Shown here: piece by piece, positions 6,805-14,083 of the stretch | Position numbering within the stretch: position 1 is the first letter of the stretch | Layout of the letters: each line of letters opens with the position of its first letter | Position numbers and translations under genes: made by a program | The notes under the pieces: generated by a model | What the model saw: only the letters and a program-made list of their open reading frames with translations | Databases searched by the model: none | Told to the model about the DNA's origin: nothing | Origin: DASXZH01 sp036502005 | GTDB lineage: Bacteria; Armatimonadota; Fimbriimonadia; Fimbriimonadales; Fimbriimonadaceae | DNA length: 64,000 nucleotides | NCBI GenBank assembly: GCA_036502005.1 | Contig: DASXZH010000011.1 | Span: 1 to 64,000, forward strand | Direction: 5' to 3'

Positions 6805-6897
6805 AAAACCCTTCACCCCTCTCGGGCGGAGGGGTCGGGGAGTCCGCGAACCGGGGGAGGTCCCGCAAGAGAGCATCGGAAAGAGGGTTCTGGGCTT
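6805..6897 (+). repeat. Dispersed GC-rich repeat, copy A
   Basis: ACCCCTCTCGGGCGGAGGGG begins a GC-rich block that continues GAGTCCGCGAACCGGGGGAGGTC and ends in a GAGGGTT...GCTTAA segment. The same order of segments recurs at 23822-23907 with only a few differences, and related units lie at 9799-9892, 28226-28764 (inside lutB) and 58418-58545. The inner CTCTC...GAGGGG arms can pair. It looks like a non-coding, REP-like or miniature element peculiar to this genome. Confidence 0.7.
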
Positions 6898-6907
6898 AAC
6901 TTAATTC

Positions 6908-6940
6908 AAAAAAGCGCCTCTAGCCGAAGCTAGAGGCGCC
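6908..6940 (-). terminator. Intrinsic terminator of the DUF4142-type gene
   Basis: On the minus strand an 11-bp perfect stem, GCGCCTCTAGC with its complement closed by a TTCG loop, is followed by six T residues. It lies about 30 bp after the stop of the gene at 6969-7730. This is a textbook rho-independent terminator. Confidence 0.92.
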
Positions 6941-6968
6941 AAGTTCGATTTATCTTAGAGCCAGAGGA

Positions 6969-7730
6969 TTACTGGATCCAAGGCATTTCGCGCTTCTGGT
7001 CGAACGGATCGCGATAGAAGAAGGCAAGGGATCTTGCATCTTCCAGGTGGTTTTGAACCTTTGGTTGGATGTTCGTTATCATCGTTTGAATGTCGGTGTT
7101 CTTGGTCTCCCGGGCATGCATATTGAGCTTGTCGAGAACCATCGCATGGTCGGCAGCCATCATGTCAACGTACTGCTGATCGAAGGCGTAGCCATTGAGG
7201 CCGCGCAACGTATGCAGGTCGTTCCAGTCAGACGGGAAGATATAGTTCCAGTTGTTGTCTGCGCGATTCCAATCGTAATCGCCCCAGCCGCCTCGGCCCC
7301 ATGCCTTGTCGCCGTCGTTATCGGATTGGGCGCTGTAATTCTCAACCTTATCGCCCATTCTTCGGCCATAGGATTGCTGCCAGTTATGCATCCAGGACAT
7401 GTTGCCGTAGGTGCTGAGCAACTGGCTCTGCAGTGCTTCGTGCGATACAACCATGTGGTGAGCAAACTCTGCGACTCCGTGGGAGTCGGCATTGTGCTCT
7501 GCATAGCGGCTAAGGATGATTTCCCGAGCGTTGGCATGGGCGAGGTCCATCAGGAAGATTTCGTCGCCAACGGAGATTCGGGTTGACCAGTCCACCATCG
7601 GAACGACCGACAATCCGTTTGTAGTCGTGGTCGTTGTAGTCGTTGTGGTCTGATCTTGAGCCATAGCGCTCGTGCTAAGCATGATTGCGCCAACTGCAGC
7701 CATGGCTGCCATAAACATCTGTTTCTTCAT
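6969..7730 (-). CDS. Secreted DUF4142-type protein
   Basis: A 253-residue exported protein. Residues 1-24 are a Sec signal peptide (MKKQ... ending SAMAQ), and a run of ten threonines follows the cleavage site. The body is four-helix, ferritin-like as in the DUF4142 family: FLMDLAHANAREIILSRYAE, then EFAHHMVVSHEALQSQL, and near the end MMAADHAMVLDKL and IQPKVQNHLEDARSLA. A Trp/Asp/Gly-rich insertion (GRGGWGDYDWNRADNNW) splits the two helical halves. AGGAGAG is a good ribosome-binding site and the gene ends in a strong terminator, so it is a single transcription unit. DUF4142 proteins are periplasmic and often stress-related; the specific role is unknown. Confidence 0.8.
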   Translation of the reverse strand: MKKQMFMAAMAAVGAIMLSTSAMAQDQTTTTTTTTTTNGLSVVPMVDWSTRISVGDEIFLMDLAHANAREIILSRYAEHNADSHGVAEFAHHMVVSHEALQSQLLSTYGNMSWMHNWQQSYGRRMGDKVENYSAQSDNDGDKAWGRGGWGDYDWNRADNNWNYIFPSDWNDLHTLRGLNGYAFDQQYVDMMAADHAMVLDKLNMHARETKNTDIQTMITNIQPKVQNHLEDARSLAFFYRDPFDQKREMPWIQ

Positions 7731-7916
7731 TTCTCTCTCCTCTTAATAAAGCCCCTGAGGCTATAGCTTCTCTGGCGTCTGGTTTGAAGCAAAGGTTCCT
7801 CTTGTTGGGCAGGTTTGAACCTGTTGTCAATGAAAATAAGTTCAGCATATTTCTGCCACGAAGATGATGGGAGCCTTTATCGCTATTCGCCTGGGTGGGG
7901 TATTGCGTTTAATAAA

Positions 7917-7938
7917 CATAGTCCATAATATGACTATG
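7917..7938. promoter_or_regulatory. Palindromic operator/promoter of the Phd-PIN module
   Basis: CATAGTC and GACTATG are perfect 7-bp inverted arms around CATAATAT. The CATAAT core (7924-7929) is a good -10 box lying 6 bases before ATG 7936. A palindrome over the -10 box is what an autorepressing Phd/YefM antitoxin would bind. Binding itself is inferred. Confidence 0.6.
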
Positions 7939-8196
7939 ATTCACGCGAACATTGCAGAAGTCAAATCGAAGCTATCGCATTTTCTCCGACTGGTCAAGGG
8001 AGGTGAAAGAGTCTTGATTTGCGATCGAAATCGGCCGATAGCGGAGTTGGTGCCCGTTGCGCCGCCGATTGATAGGAAGCTAAGAGAGTCCGCTTTTGGA
8101 ATGTTCACCCCAACCATGACTCAGGCTGAACTGGAGGAGGCCTTACGGCCGATGACGGATAGAGAGGCTGAAGATTTTATCGAGGGAAAATATTGA
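7930..8196 (+). CDS. Phd/YefM-type antitoxin
   Basis: An 88-residue protein with the Phd/YefM N-terminal DNA-binding and dimerisation motif: HANIAEVKSKLSHFLRLVKG followed by GERVLICDRNRPIAELVPV. The C-terminus (about 55-88) is acidic and helical and would wrap the toxin. The start is ATG 7930, or ATG 7936, which fits the operator and -10 box better. A reading from further upstream would run through the promoter and is unlikely. The toxin gene overlaps its stop codon, so expression is coupled. The module is intact, unlike two of the other toxin-antitoxin pairs in this window. Confidence 0.88.
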   Translation: MTMIHANIAEVKSKLSHFLRLVKGGERVLICDRNRPIAELVPVAPPIDRKLRESAFGMFTPTMTQAELEEALRPMTDREAEDFIEGKY

Positions 8197-8576
8197 AAAT
8201 CTTGCTTGATACAAGCATTTTGCTTGGTATCGGCCTTTTTGGGACTTCGGCCCATCCAAAGTTATACGAAGCTATTCTTGCGGCAGAGACCTTGATGGTG
8301 TCTCCAATCGCTAGAGTCGAGATTGGGATAAAGGTTTCGATCGGTAAGCTAGCTCTGCCTACTGATGAAAAAAGGTTTTGGAGCGAATTAGTGAAGCGCT
8401 TACAGGCTACGGAACTTCCCTATAGCTGTGCACATGCTGCACTTTTGGCAAGCTTGCCCCTTCATCATCGTGACCCGTTCGATCGGATGTTGGTTTCGCA
8501 GTGCCTTGTTGAGGATCTTTATATAGCTACAAGTGACGCGATCTTTGTGGATTATGGTGTTAAGACCCTAAGCTGA
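8193..8576 (+). CDS. PIN-domain (VapC-type) ribonuclease toxin
   Basis: A 127-residue PIN-domain protein: LLDTSILLG at the N-terminus with the first catalytic Asp, VEIGIK with a conserved Glu near residue 43, HHRDPFDRML with the Asp pair near 94-97, and TSDAIF with the last acidic residue. PIN toxins cleave RNA using Mg2+. It starts at TTG 8193, overlapping the antitoxin stop by two bases. This family of PIN proteins is commonly paired with Phd-type antitoxins, as here. All expected acidic residues are present, so it should be active. Confidence 0.88.
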   Translation: MKILLDTSILLGIGLFGTSAHPKLYEAILAAETLMVSPIARVEIGIKVSIGKLALPTDEKRFWSELVKRLQATELPYSCAHAALLASLPLHHRDPFDRMLVSQCLVEDLYIATSDAIFVDYGVKTLS

Positions 8577-8629
8577 ACAGCCACTAAGCGAAACGAGGTA
8601 GTACCCCAAATCGTCGTCAGCGAAATCAA

Positions 8630-9796
8630 ATGCGAAAGGCCGTCCTCATCATTCCCCATTGGTTATCCACACCGGAAGAGCAGTCCTTCCTGCGCGGCAG
8701 GACGCCAGCACTTCAATCGATGGCGGAAACGGGCGAGATTCGCAAATGCGCACCCATGCCGGAAGACCCCGAAAGCGAAATCGGGCCCGCGAGCCTAACC
8801 CCGGAAGCCGCTTGGCTGGGAATGGCGCCGTCGAGCCTGCAAATGCAGGATGGGCCGCTGACCGTTTCCTCGCTTGGCGCCGACCCGCCCGCGAAATCCG
8901 TGCACTTTCACCTTAATCTTTTAAGTTGGGAAGATGGTGTTGCTAAGTCCGTAAAGCGATATCCACCGGAGGACTTGCGAGAGCTTCTGGAAGTATCCAA
9001 AAAACTGAATACTAGGCTCCTAACTATCGTGGATGGTGAAGGGCCGGACCACGGCCTCGTTTGGGAGGATGGATCTATTGAGCTTGGGACGCACCCGGCG
9101 CGAAAAATAATCGGAAAGGACATAAAGGATTTCCTGCCGGAAGGCGATGGGGAAAAGTTGCTTCGGCGATTCATTGACGATTCGATCAACCTCCTATCCG
9201 GTCTTGAATTTAACAAACGAAGGCTTGACGAGGGGTTGGAGCCCATCAACCTCTGGTGGCCTTGGGGGCAGGGCTTTCGGGTGCCTGTTCGGAACTTAGC
9301 TTTGAAACGAGGGGAAGTGACCTGGGTTCAAAGCCGTTCCCTAAGGCTGCAAGGGTTAACGAGGCTGGCGGGCTACCGCCATACCGATCGGAATGCTTTT
9401 GGTTACGCCACGAAAACCAACCTTGAGGGCATCCTCAAGGGCATCGAAACGTATGAGAGCACTATTAGCTATCTGGACGCGTTCTCGGTTTTTCGAGCCC
9501 ATTCCAGGTGGGAAGAATGTGATTGGTTCGCTGGCGAACTTGATAGAAGGCTGTTCGCGCCATTGCGGGCTTTGTCTTCAAAGGAAAAGCTCGATCTGAC
9601 GGTTATCGCGTGTGGCGGCTGGACCGGCGAGCCGATTCCTGAAAGCGCTTCGCGCCAGGGATTGGTGTTGTCTTATCAGAGTGAGAAGAGCCGGCAAGAC
9701 AGCGTTCCGTTCGACGAGCGGGCGCTCGAAGAAAGAACGCTCGGCAGCACAAATGTCTGGGAAGGAGTGGCGCAGGGCTTAGTAGGGAATTTTTGA
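8630..9796 (+). CDS. ApgM-like phosphoglycerate mutase homologue, probably inactive
   Basis: A 388-residue protein whose length and order of segments match the archaeal-type cofactor-independent phosphoglycerate mutase (alkaline phosphatase superfamily). RGRTPALQSMAETGEI corresponds to the TPxLDxLA segment, NLWWPWGQG to the family's WGxG segment, and FSVFRAHSRWEECDWFAGEL to the later metal-site region. The N-terminal Asp-Gly that binds metal is replaced by PHW, and the C-terminal Asp-His is replaced by CGGW, so catalysis is doubtful. It heads a forward operon leading to the alpha-2-macroglobulin gene and may have become a binding or sensing protein. The family assignment is from motif resemblance. 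Confidence 0.65.
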   Translation: MRKAVLIIPHWLSTPEEQSFLRGRTPALQSMAETGEIRKCAPMPEDPESEIGPASLTPEAAWLGMAPSSLQMQDGPLTVSSLGADPPAKSVHFHLNLLSWEDGVAKSVKRYPPEDLRELLEVSKKLNTRLLTIVDGEGPDHGLVWEDGSIELGTHPARKIIGKDIKDFLPEGDGEKLLRRFIDDSINLLSGLEFNKRRLDEGLEPINLWWPWGQGFRVPVRNLALKRGEVTWVQSRSLRLQGLTRLAGYRHTDRNAFGYATKTNLEGILKGIETYESTISYLDAFSVFRAHSRWEECDWFAGELDRRLFAPLRALSSKEKLDLTVIACGGWTGEPIPESASRQGLVLSYQSEKSRQDSVPFDERALEERTLGSTNVWEGVAQGLVGNF

Positions 9797-9798
9797 TT

Positions 9799-9892
9799 TT
9801 TGAATGTCGATTTTCGATTGGGGACCGGAACAGCCATTGGTCGGGTTTCCTCCTTCAACCCTTCGGAATTGATTGACTCCCAGGAGCGTAAG
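9799..9892 (-). repeat. Dispersed GC-rich repeat, copy in inverse orientation
   Basis: Read on the minus strand, this contains a CCGAAGGGTTGAAGGAGGAAACCCGACCAATGGC-like order of segments, the same as in lutB at 28430-28470 and at 58450-58490, then an AATCGAAAATCG run also found twice in lutB. It lies between the stop of the ApgM-like gene and the start of the lipoprotein gene and explains why that gap has no coding signal. Confidence 0.65.
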
Positions 9893-9951
9893 GGAAAGGT
9901 TTTTAGTAATGAGGAGCGACGTGAGACCATGTGTGCGCGTCTTCAGAATCG

Positions 9952-12618
9952 ATGCGTCGCTGCCTATTCTCAATTCTTGGGATCTCGTTTTGCGCCCTGG
10001 CATGTTGCCAGGTGCTTCCGGAGGAAAAGAAGGCCCTTTCGGACACCCTTTTCCTGAACAATCTGACTCTAAACGATCTGAACTTCTTCCGTCGTCCCGT
10101 CAAGGAGCTTTACCCTAACGACGTCGTTCATCTGTGCGTGGATCAGCCGCTAAACGGTCTCGCCGAGATGATGCGCGTCCACGAGAAGGCGTATCAAGCG
10201 ATGCCTTCCGATTTGATTCGGCTCGCCAGGATGGATTTGCTTGGCGACGATACCGAATACCGATCACCCTTAGCAGCCACCACGCCGGAGGCTTTGCCGG
10301 CCACTGTCCCCGCTCAGTTGACTCCTGTGGTTGAGTTTTATGCCAAGGCGGTGGCCGATGCGAACGCTTACGTTCACGCGGCGCTGAAGGGGCTCACCCC
10401 CGATGAAAAGCGCCAGCTTATAGACAGCCTGCCTCAATGGGCGGCGGGAGACGAGCCTTTAAATCTGAACTTCACCAAACGCAGTCCAGTTGGCCAGGAG
10501 CAAGTTCTAGCGCTACTTCAAAAAGTGAACCTGCCTTTGCTAAGAAGGGCGGCGGAGGCGCTTGCTGCGAAAGCGGAAACGGAGATGCCCCAACTGATTC
10601 AGGCAAGCCGGGCGCTGGCATGGAATGGCGAGGCTAAGTTCAAGTATTTGGGCATAGATGTAGACATATCCGGCCTTGGTGACCACCCTCACAGTGGCAA
10701 AGCTGCCCAGCTCGTGATCGACTTTGGAGGGCATAACCACTACCGAGGACGCGAGGGGGCAGGAGTTTTAGGTGCCGCTCTTCTTATCGATTGCGGCGGA
10801 GGCGACACCTTTGAGCAATCCGATCTTGGCGCCGGCTGTGGTTTCTTAGGAGTGGGGTTGGCCTACATCCTGGGGGGCGGCAATACATTTACCGAGGGCT
10901 CGATGGCCCTTGGCAGCGGAGTGGCCGGCGTTGGGGTTCTAACGGTTGAAGGCTCGTCCAATCTGTACCGCTCCAAAAACCTGAGTCAAGGTTTTGGAAT
11001 TTTTGGGCTCGGGGCTCTCATAAGCACTGGAGGCAACAACAAGTTTGAGGCCGTTGCATGGAGCCAAGCAGCAGCGCGCACTCAGGGCGTCGGCTGGGTT
11101 GTCAACCGAGACGGCAACAACCTCTACCAAATGAAAGGTTATGGGGACGATGCCCATACCTTTGGCCAATCTTATGCGGCAGGATTTGAAAATGATTCGG
11201 CATGGGTTGGGGGAGGAATTGCCCTCATCAGCGAAGGGAGGGGCAACAACACCTTCTTGGCCACGAACAACTGCCAGGCAAGCGCAAATAACTTTTCGCT
11301 TGCTTCTATTTATCAACCGACCGGGGACCACGATTTTATCGCCGGCCGAGAAGCGCAAGGCTACGCATCAAAGCAATCTGCGGCGCAGATGATCACCCTG
11401 GACGGGAACGGGTCATTTGTCCTCAAGGAAAGCGACGGACAGGCATTTTCGGTTGGAGACTCGGTCGCGGTAGTGCTGAACAGAAAAGGAGACAATAACT
11501 TTATCTCCGGGGGGCTGGGGCCCGCTGAGGCGGTCAATCAAGGGTTGGCGCTGTTTGTGCATGATTCGGGCAAAGATCACATCTCGGGCACGCCCGGCGT
11601 GGGAATAAACACCGGATCGGGCGATTCGCTTGGACTGCTGGTGGATATGGACGCGAGCCAGAGCATGGGCGAATCAAGCATCGCAACAGTCCGTCCGGGC
11701 ATGGGGCTAGCGCTGCAGGTGGAAGGCTCAAAACATGCGGTTATGGGCCAGTCGGTCTCGCGCGTGTTTCCGACCCCAGGTTCCAAACCATTGCCCGCAA
11801 ACAACGTTTTAGAGGACTTGTACGCTTCGGCAACCAATCCGGAATCCTTCGAGCGGGATCGTCAAGGTGCGCAAGATCAGTGGATATCTTTTGGAATGCC
11901 AGGCCTTAACTGGCTCTTAGACAATAAGCTGAAATCGGCGACTGCGGCTGGCTGCATTCTGATCGGACTGGATGCGAAGCTTTGCGGAACCTCGGGTAAG
12001 GAGGCTCTGGGTCTCAAAATCACTGATCAAAATGATCAAATGGCCTTGAATGCGCTTAGGATTGGCATGATGGAAAACTTTCAAGAGATCGGTCCGTTGG
12101 TTTTAGGCGCTTTGTCGCGGCCAGCGTTGCAGTTAGACGCAGTGCGAGCGGTAGGCCAGTTTAAGCTGAAGGATACCGGCTCTACTCTCATGGTTCTTGC
12201 CGGCCAGAAAGACATGGAGCTAGAGCTTGCCTCGTTGAACTCCATGACCATCCTTGCCGAGCCGGGCGCGCTGACAACCGGGCAAGCTCTACTTGGTTCA
12301 AGCGATCTTCTCATTCGCGAAGCAGCCATGAATTTGGTGGCTGTGCTGCCTGGCGGGATGGACGTGGCTAAGGCTCTCTTGAAAGATCCCGATGAGCAAA
12401 CGGCACGAACCGGCGTGCAACTGCTTGGCAAGATCGGTACGCCGGATGCCCTTGCTTTGGTTGGCGGAGCCCTTTCAAACATGAAATCAGGGGTTCGCAT
12501 ACAGGCTCTTTTGGCCCTGAACGGACGTATACCTGACAAATTCAAATCCAAGGTTGACTCCTTGAAGGACGATCCGAGCGCATTGGTACGAGCCGTAGTT
12601 GCAGGTCTTGCCCGATAG
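9952..12618 (+). CDS. Glycine-repeat lipoprotein with C-terminal HEAT repeats
   Basis: An 888-residue exported protein. ATG 9952 is preferred because it gives a clean signal peptide ending in LACC, a lipobox-like site. Residues about 20-230 are helical. Residues 235-600 contain many short Gly-rich units of the pattern GAGxxGxG-LxxxGGxNxF (for example LAYILGGGNTFTEGSMALG and LISTGGNNKFEAVAWSQ), suggesting a beta-solenoid. Residues 690-885 form HEAT-like helical pairs. It follows the ApgM-like gene and precedes a membrane protein and the alpha-2-macroglobulin gene. I do not recognise a named family. A surface or periplasmic scaffold role is plausible but inferred. Confidence 0.75.
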   Translation: MRRCLFSILGISFCALACCQVLPEEKKALSDTLFLNNLTLNDLNFFRRPVKELYPNDVVHLCVDQPLNGLAEMMRVHEKAYQAMPSDLIRLARMDLLGDDTEYRSPLAATTPEALPATVPAQLTPVVEFYAKAVADANAYVHAALKGLTPDEKRQLIDSLPQWAAGDEPLNLNFTKRSPVGQEQVLALLQKVNLPLLRRAAEALAAKAETEMPQLIQASRALAWNGEAKFKYLGIDVDISGLGDHPHSGKAAQLVIDFGGHNHYRGREGAGVLGAALLIDCGGGDTFEQSDLGAGCGFLGVGLAYILGGGNTFTEGSMALGSGVAGVGVLTVEGSSNLYRSKNLSQGFGIFGLGALISTGGNNKFEAVAWSQAAARTQGVGWVVNRDGNNLYQMKGYGDDAHTFGQSYAAGFENDSAWVGGGIALISEGRGNNTFLATNNCQASANNFSLASIYQPTGDHDFIAGREAQGYASKQSAAQMITLDGNGSFVLKESDGQAFSVGDSVAVVLNRKGDNNFISGGLGPAEAVNQGLALFVHDSGKDHISGTPGVGINTGSGDSLGLLVDMDASQSMGESSIATVRPGMGLALQVEGSKHAVMGQSVSRVFPTPGSKPLPANNVLEDLYASATNPESFERDRQGAQDQWISFGMPGLNWLLDNKLKSATAAGCILIGLDAKLCGTSGKEALGLKITDQNDQMALNALRIGMMENFQEIGPLVLGALSRPALQLDAVRAVGQFKLKDTGSTLMVLAGQKDMELELASLNSMTILAEPGALTTGQALLGSSDLLIREAAMNLVAVLPGGMDVAKALLKDPDEQTARTGVQLLGKIGTPDALALVGGALSNMKSGVRIQALLALNGRIPDKFKSKVDSLKDDPSALVRAVVAGLAR

Positions 12619-12664
12619 CAAAAAGGTTTATAAATAAGGAAAGGGGAGCCGAACCCCAACAAAA

Positions 12665-14083
12665 ATGAATATATTTCTGATCTCACTCGTCATCGCAGTG
12701 GTCGCCATCGTGGCAAGGGATGGGGTGAGCGAAAAGTTCGGCCCTATTAAGCTGAATGGACCCAAGAACGCTCTAATTTCGGCGGTTGTCTTGGCCCTGT
12801 TAGCGGGGGCTTCTTTTGGCCTCTGGAAGAGCTCGCCAGGGGCTCTCGGCGGGGGGGCGGCTGCGCTTATCGGCCTCTTCGCGGGGGCAGCCGCAGCGAG
12901 CATCGCGCAATGGTTTGGGGCGAGCGAATGGCAGCGAAGCGCGGGACGAACAGCCCCTTTGGCCCTCGCCGCTTTTGCCGTGAGTGCGATAGTATCCCTC
13001 CCCAGCGATACGCTTATTTCGGCTGTGTTCGGAGCCGCTGCCGCCGCCTGGATATTTAGTTTAAGCCGCGTGGATGACCTAACCGAGTGGCCGGTAAGGA
13101 CCGCGATTTACACGGGTTGCATAGTCGCTATCGATCTTCTCGGCACCTACCATAACCCCGGGATTGTGAGTCTGGGCGAACAGTTAGCGGGAGTTGTTGT
13201 CATTGCCGGGATTTTGGCGATCGGCATCGAAACTCAAATCCGGTCGCGGGACGCGAAGCTGGCGTTTATGGGACCGATTCTTGCCCTGGCGTTTAGCTCT
13301 TTTGGAGCATTTCTGCTCTTTAGAAAGATCGGCGCGCCCGACTCATCCGCGTTCATTTTTGTAGCTGCCGCCTTCATCGCCTTGATCTCTTCGTGGATGA
13401 TTCGACAAGAAGCGGCGACCCTGCTGGTGCGCATGCTCCTGGCAGTAATACTGTGGATTGCATTGGCCACTGCAGCTTATGGTTACGCTAGAGGACTTGG
13501 AATGTCTATAGCATTGATGGCCGGCGCGGGCAACCTAATAATCCTTGCAAATCGCCGCGCGCTGCTGTGCATTGGGCCCCTTGCCGCACTTGTCGTTTAC
13601 CGCGTATTTCGGCAGATGCACGCCGATACGGCAGAAGCTTTCGACATCGGACAGCACTATGCCGAAATCGGTTTCGTTCTTGGCATCGTTTTGCCGGTGA
13701 TGGCCCAGGAGTGGACCCGGAACCTCAAAGCCAAATCCCCTTGGGTTGCTGGCGGGCTATGGGTTGTATTGCTTGCGGCAGCCCCCCTGCCAGTTGCGGT
13801 TGCTTTAAGCGATAAGGGAATTGTTGGCTACCTGGTGGGACTCGGCATCGCGCCGGTTTTGGAAGGATTGAAAGGCGAGCAGAGTTCTCAATCGCTCTCG
13901 CTAGCGCTGGGCCTATCCTCGGGGATGGCCCTCCTTTACACCTGGATGGAGCCGCATCTGGACGTGGATCGTCACGGCAAAATCGTGGCGCTCTCGTACA
14001 TCGCGGTTGGGATGGCCATCGCCATAATCGGGATCGTTTTAACTTCAAGATCGAAATCTGTAGCAACTGAGGCAGTCGCGTGA
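12665..14083 (+). CDS. Polytopic inner-membrane protein
   Basis: A 472-residue protein with about twelve to fourteen hydrophobic segments and very few charged residues, for example AAALIGLFAGAAAASIAQW and WVVLLAAAPLPVAVALS. No transporter signature was recognised. It starts at ATG 12665, 46 bp after the lipoprotein, and its stop overlaps the GTG start of the alpha-2-macroglobulin gene, so the two are translationally coupled. It might anchor or export the operon's periplasmic products; this is inferred from position. Confidence 0.7.
   Translation: MNIFLISLVIAVVAIVARDGVSEKFGPIKLNGPKNALISAVVLALLAGASFGLWKSSPGALGGGAAALIGLFAGAAAASIAQWFGASEWQRSAGRTAPLALAAFAVSAIVSLPSDTLISAVFGAAAAAWIFSLSRVDDLTEWPVRTAIYTGCIVAIDLLGTYHNPGIVSLGEQLAGVVVIAGILAIGIETQIRSRDAKLAFMGPILALAFSSFGAFLLFRKIGAPDSSAFIFVAAAFIALISSWMIRQEAATLLVRMLLAVILWIALATAAYGYARGLGMSIALMAGAGNLIILANRRALLCIGPLAALVVYRVFRQMHADTAEAFDIGQHYAEIGFVLGIVLPVMAQEWTRNLKAKSPWVAGGLWVVLLAAAPLPVAVALSDKGIVGYLVGLGIAPVLEGLKGEQSSQSLSLALGLSSGMALLYTWMEPHLDVDRHGKIVALSYIAVGMAIAIIGIVLTSRSKSVATEAVA

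Noticed and set aside
11534..11837. Minus-strand frames in the solenoid lipoprotein gene
   Set aside because: Antisense shadows of a high-GC gene with good signal peptide and repeats in the plus frame.
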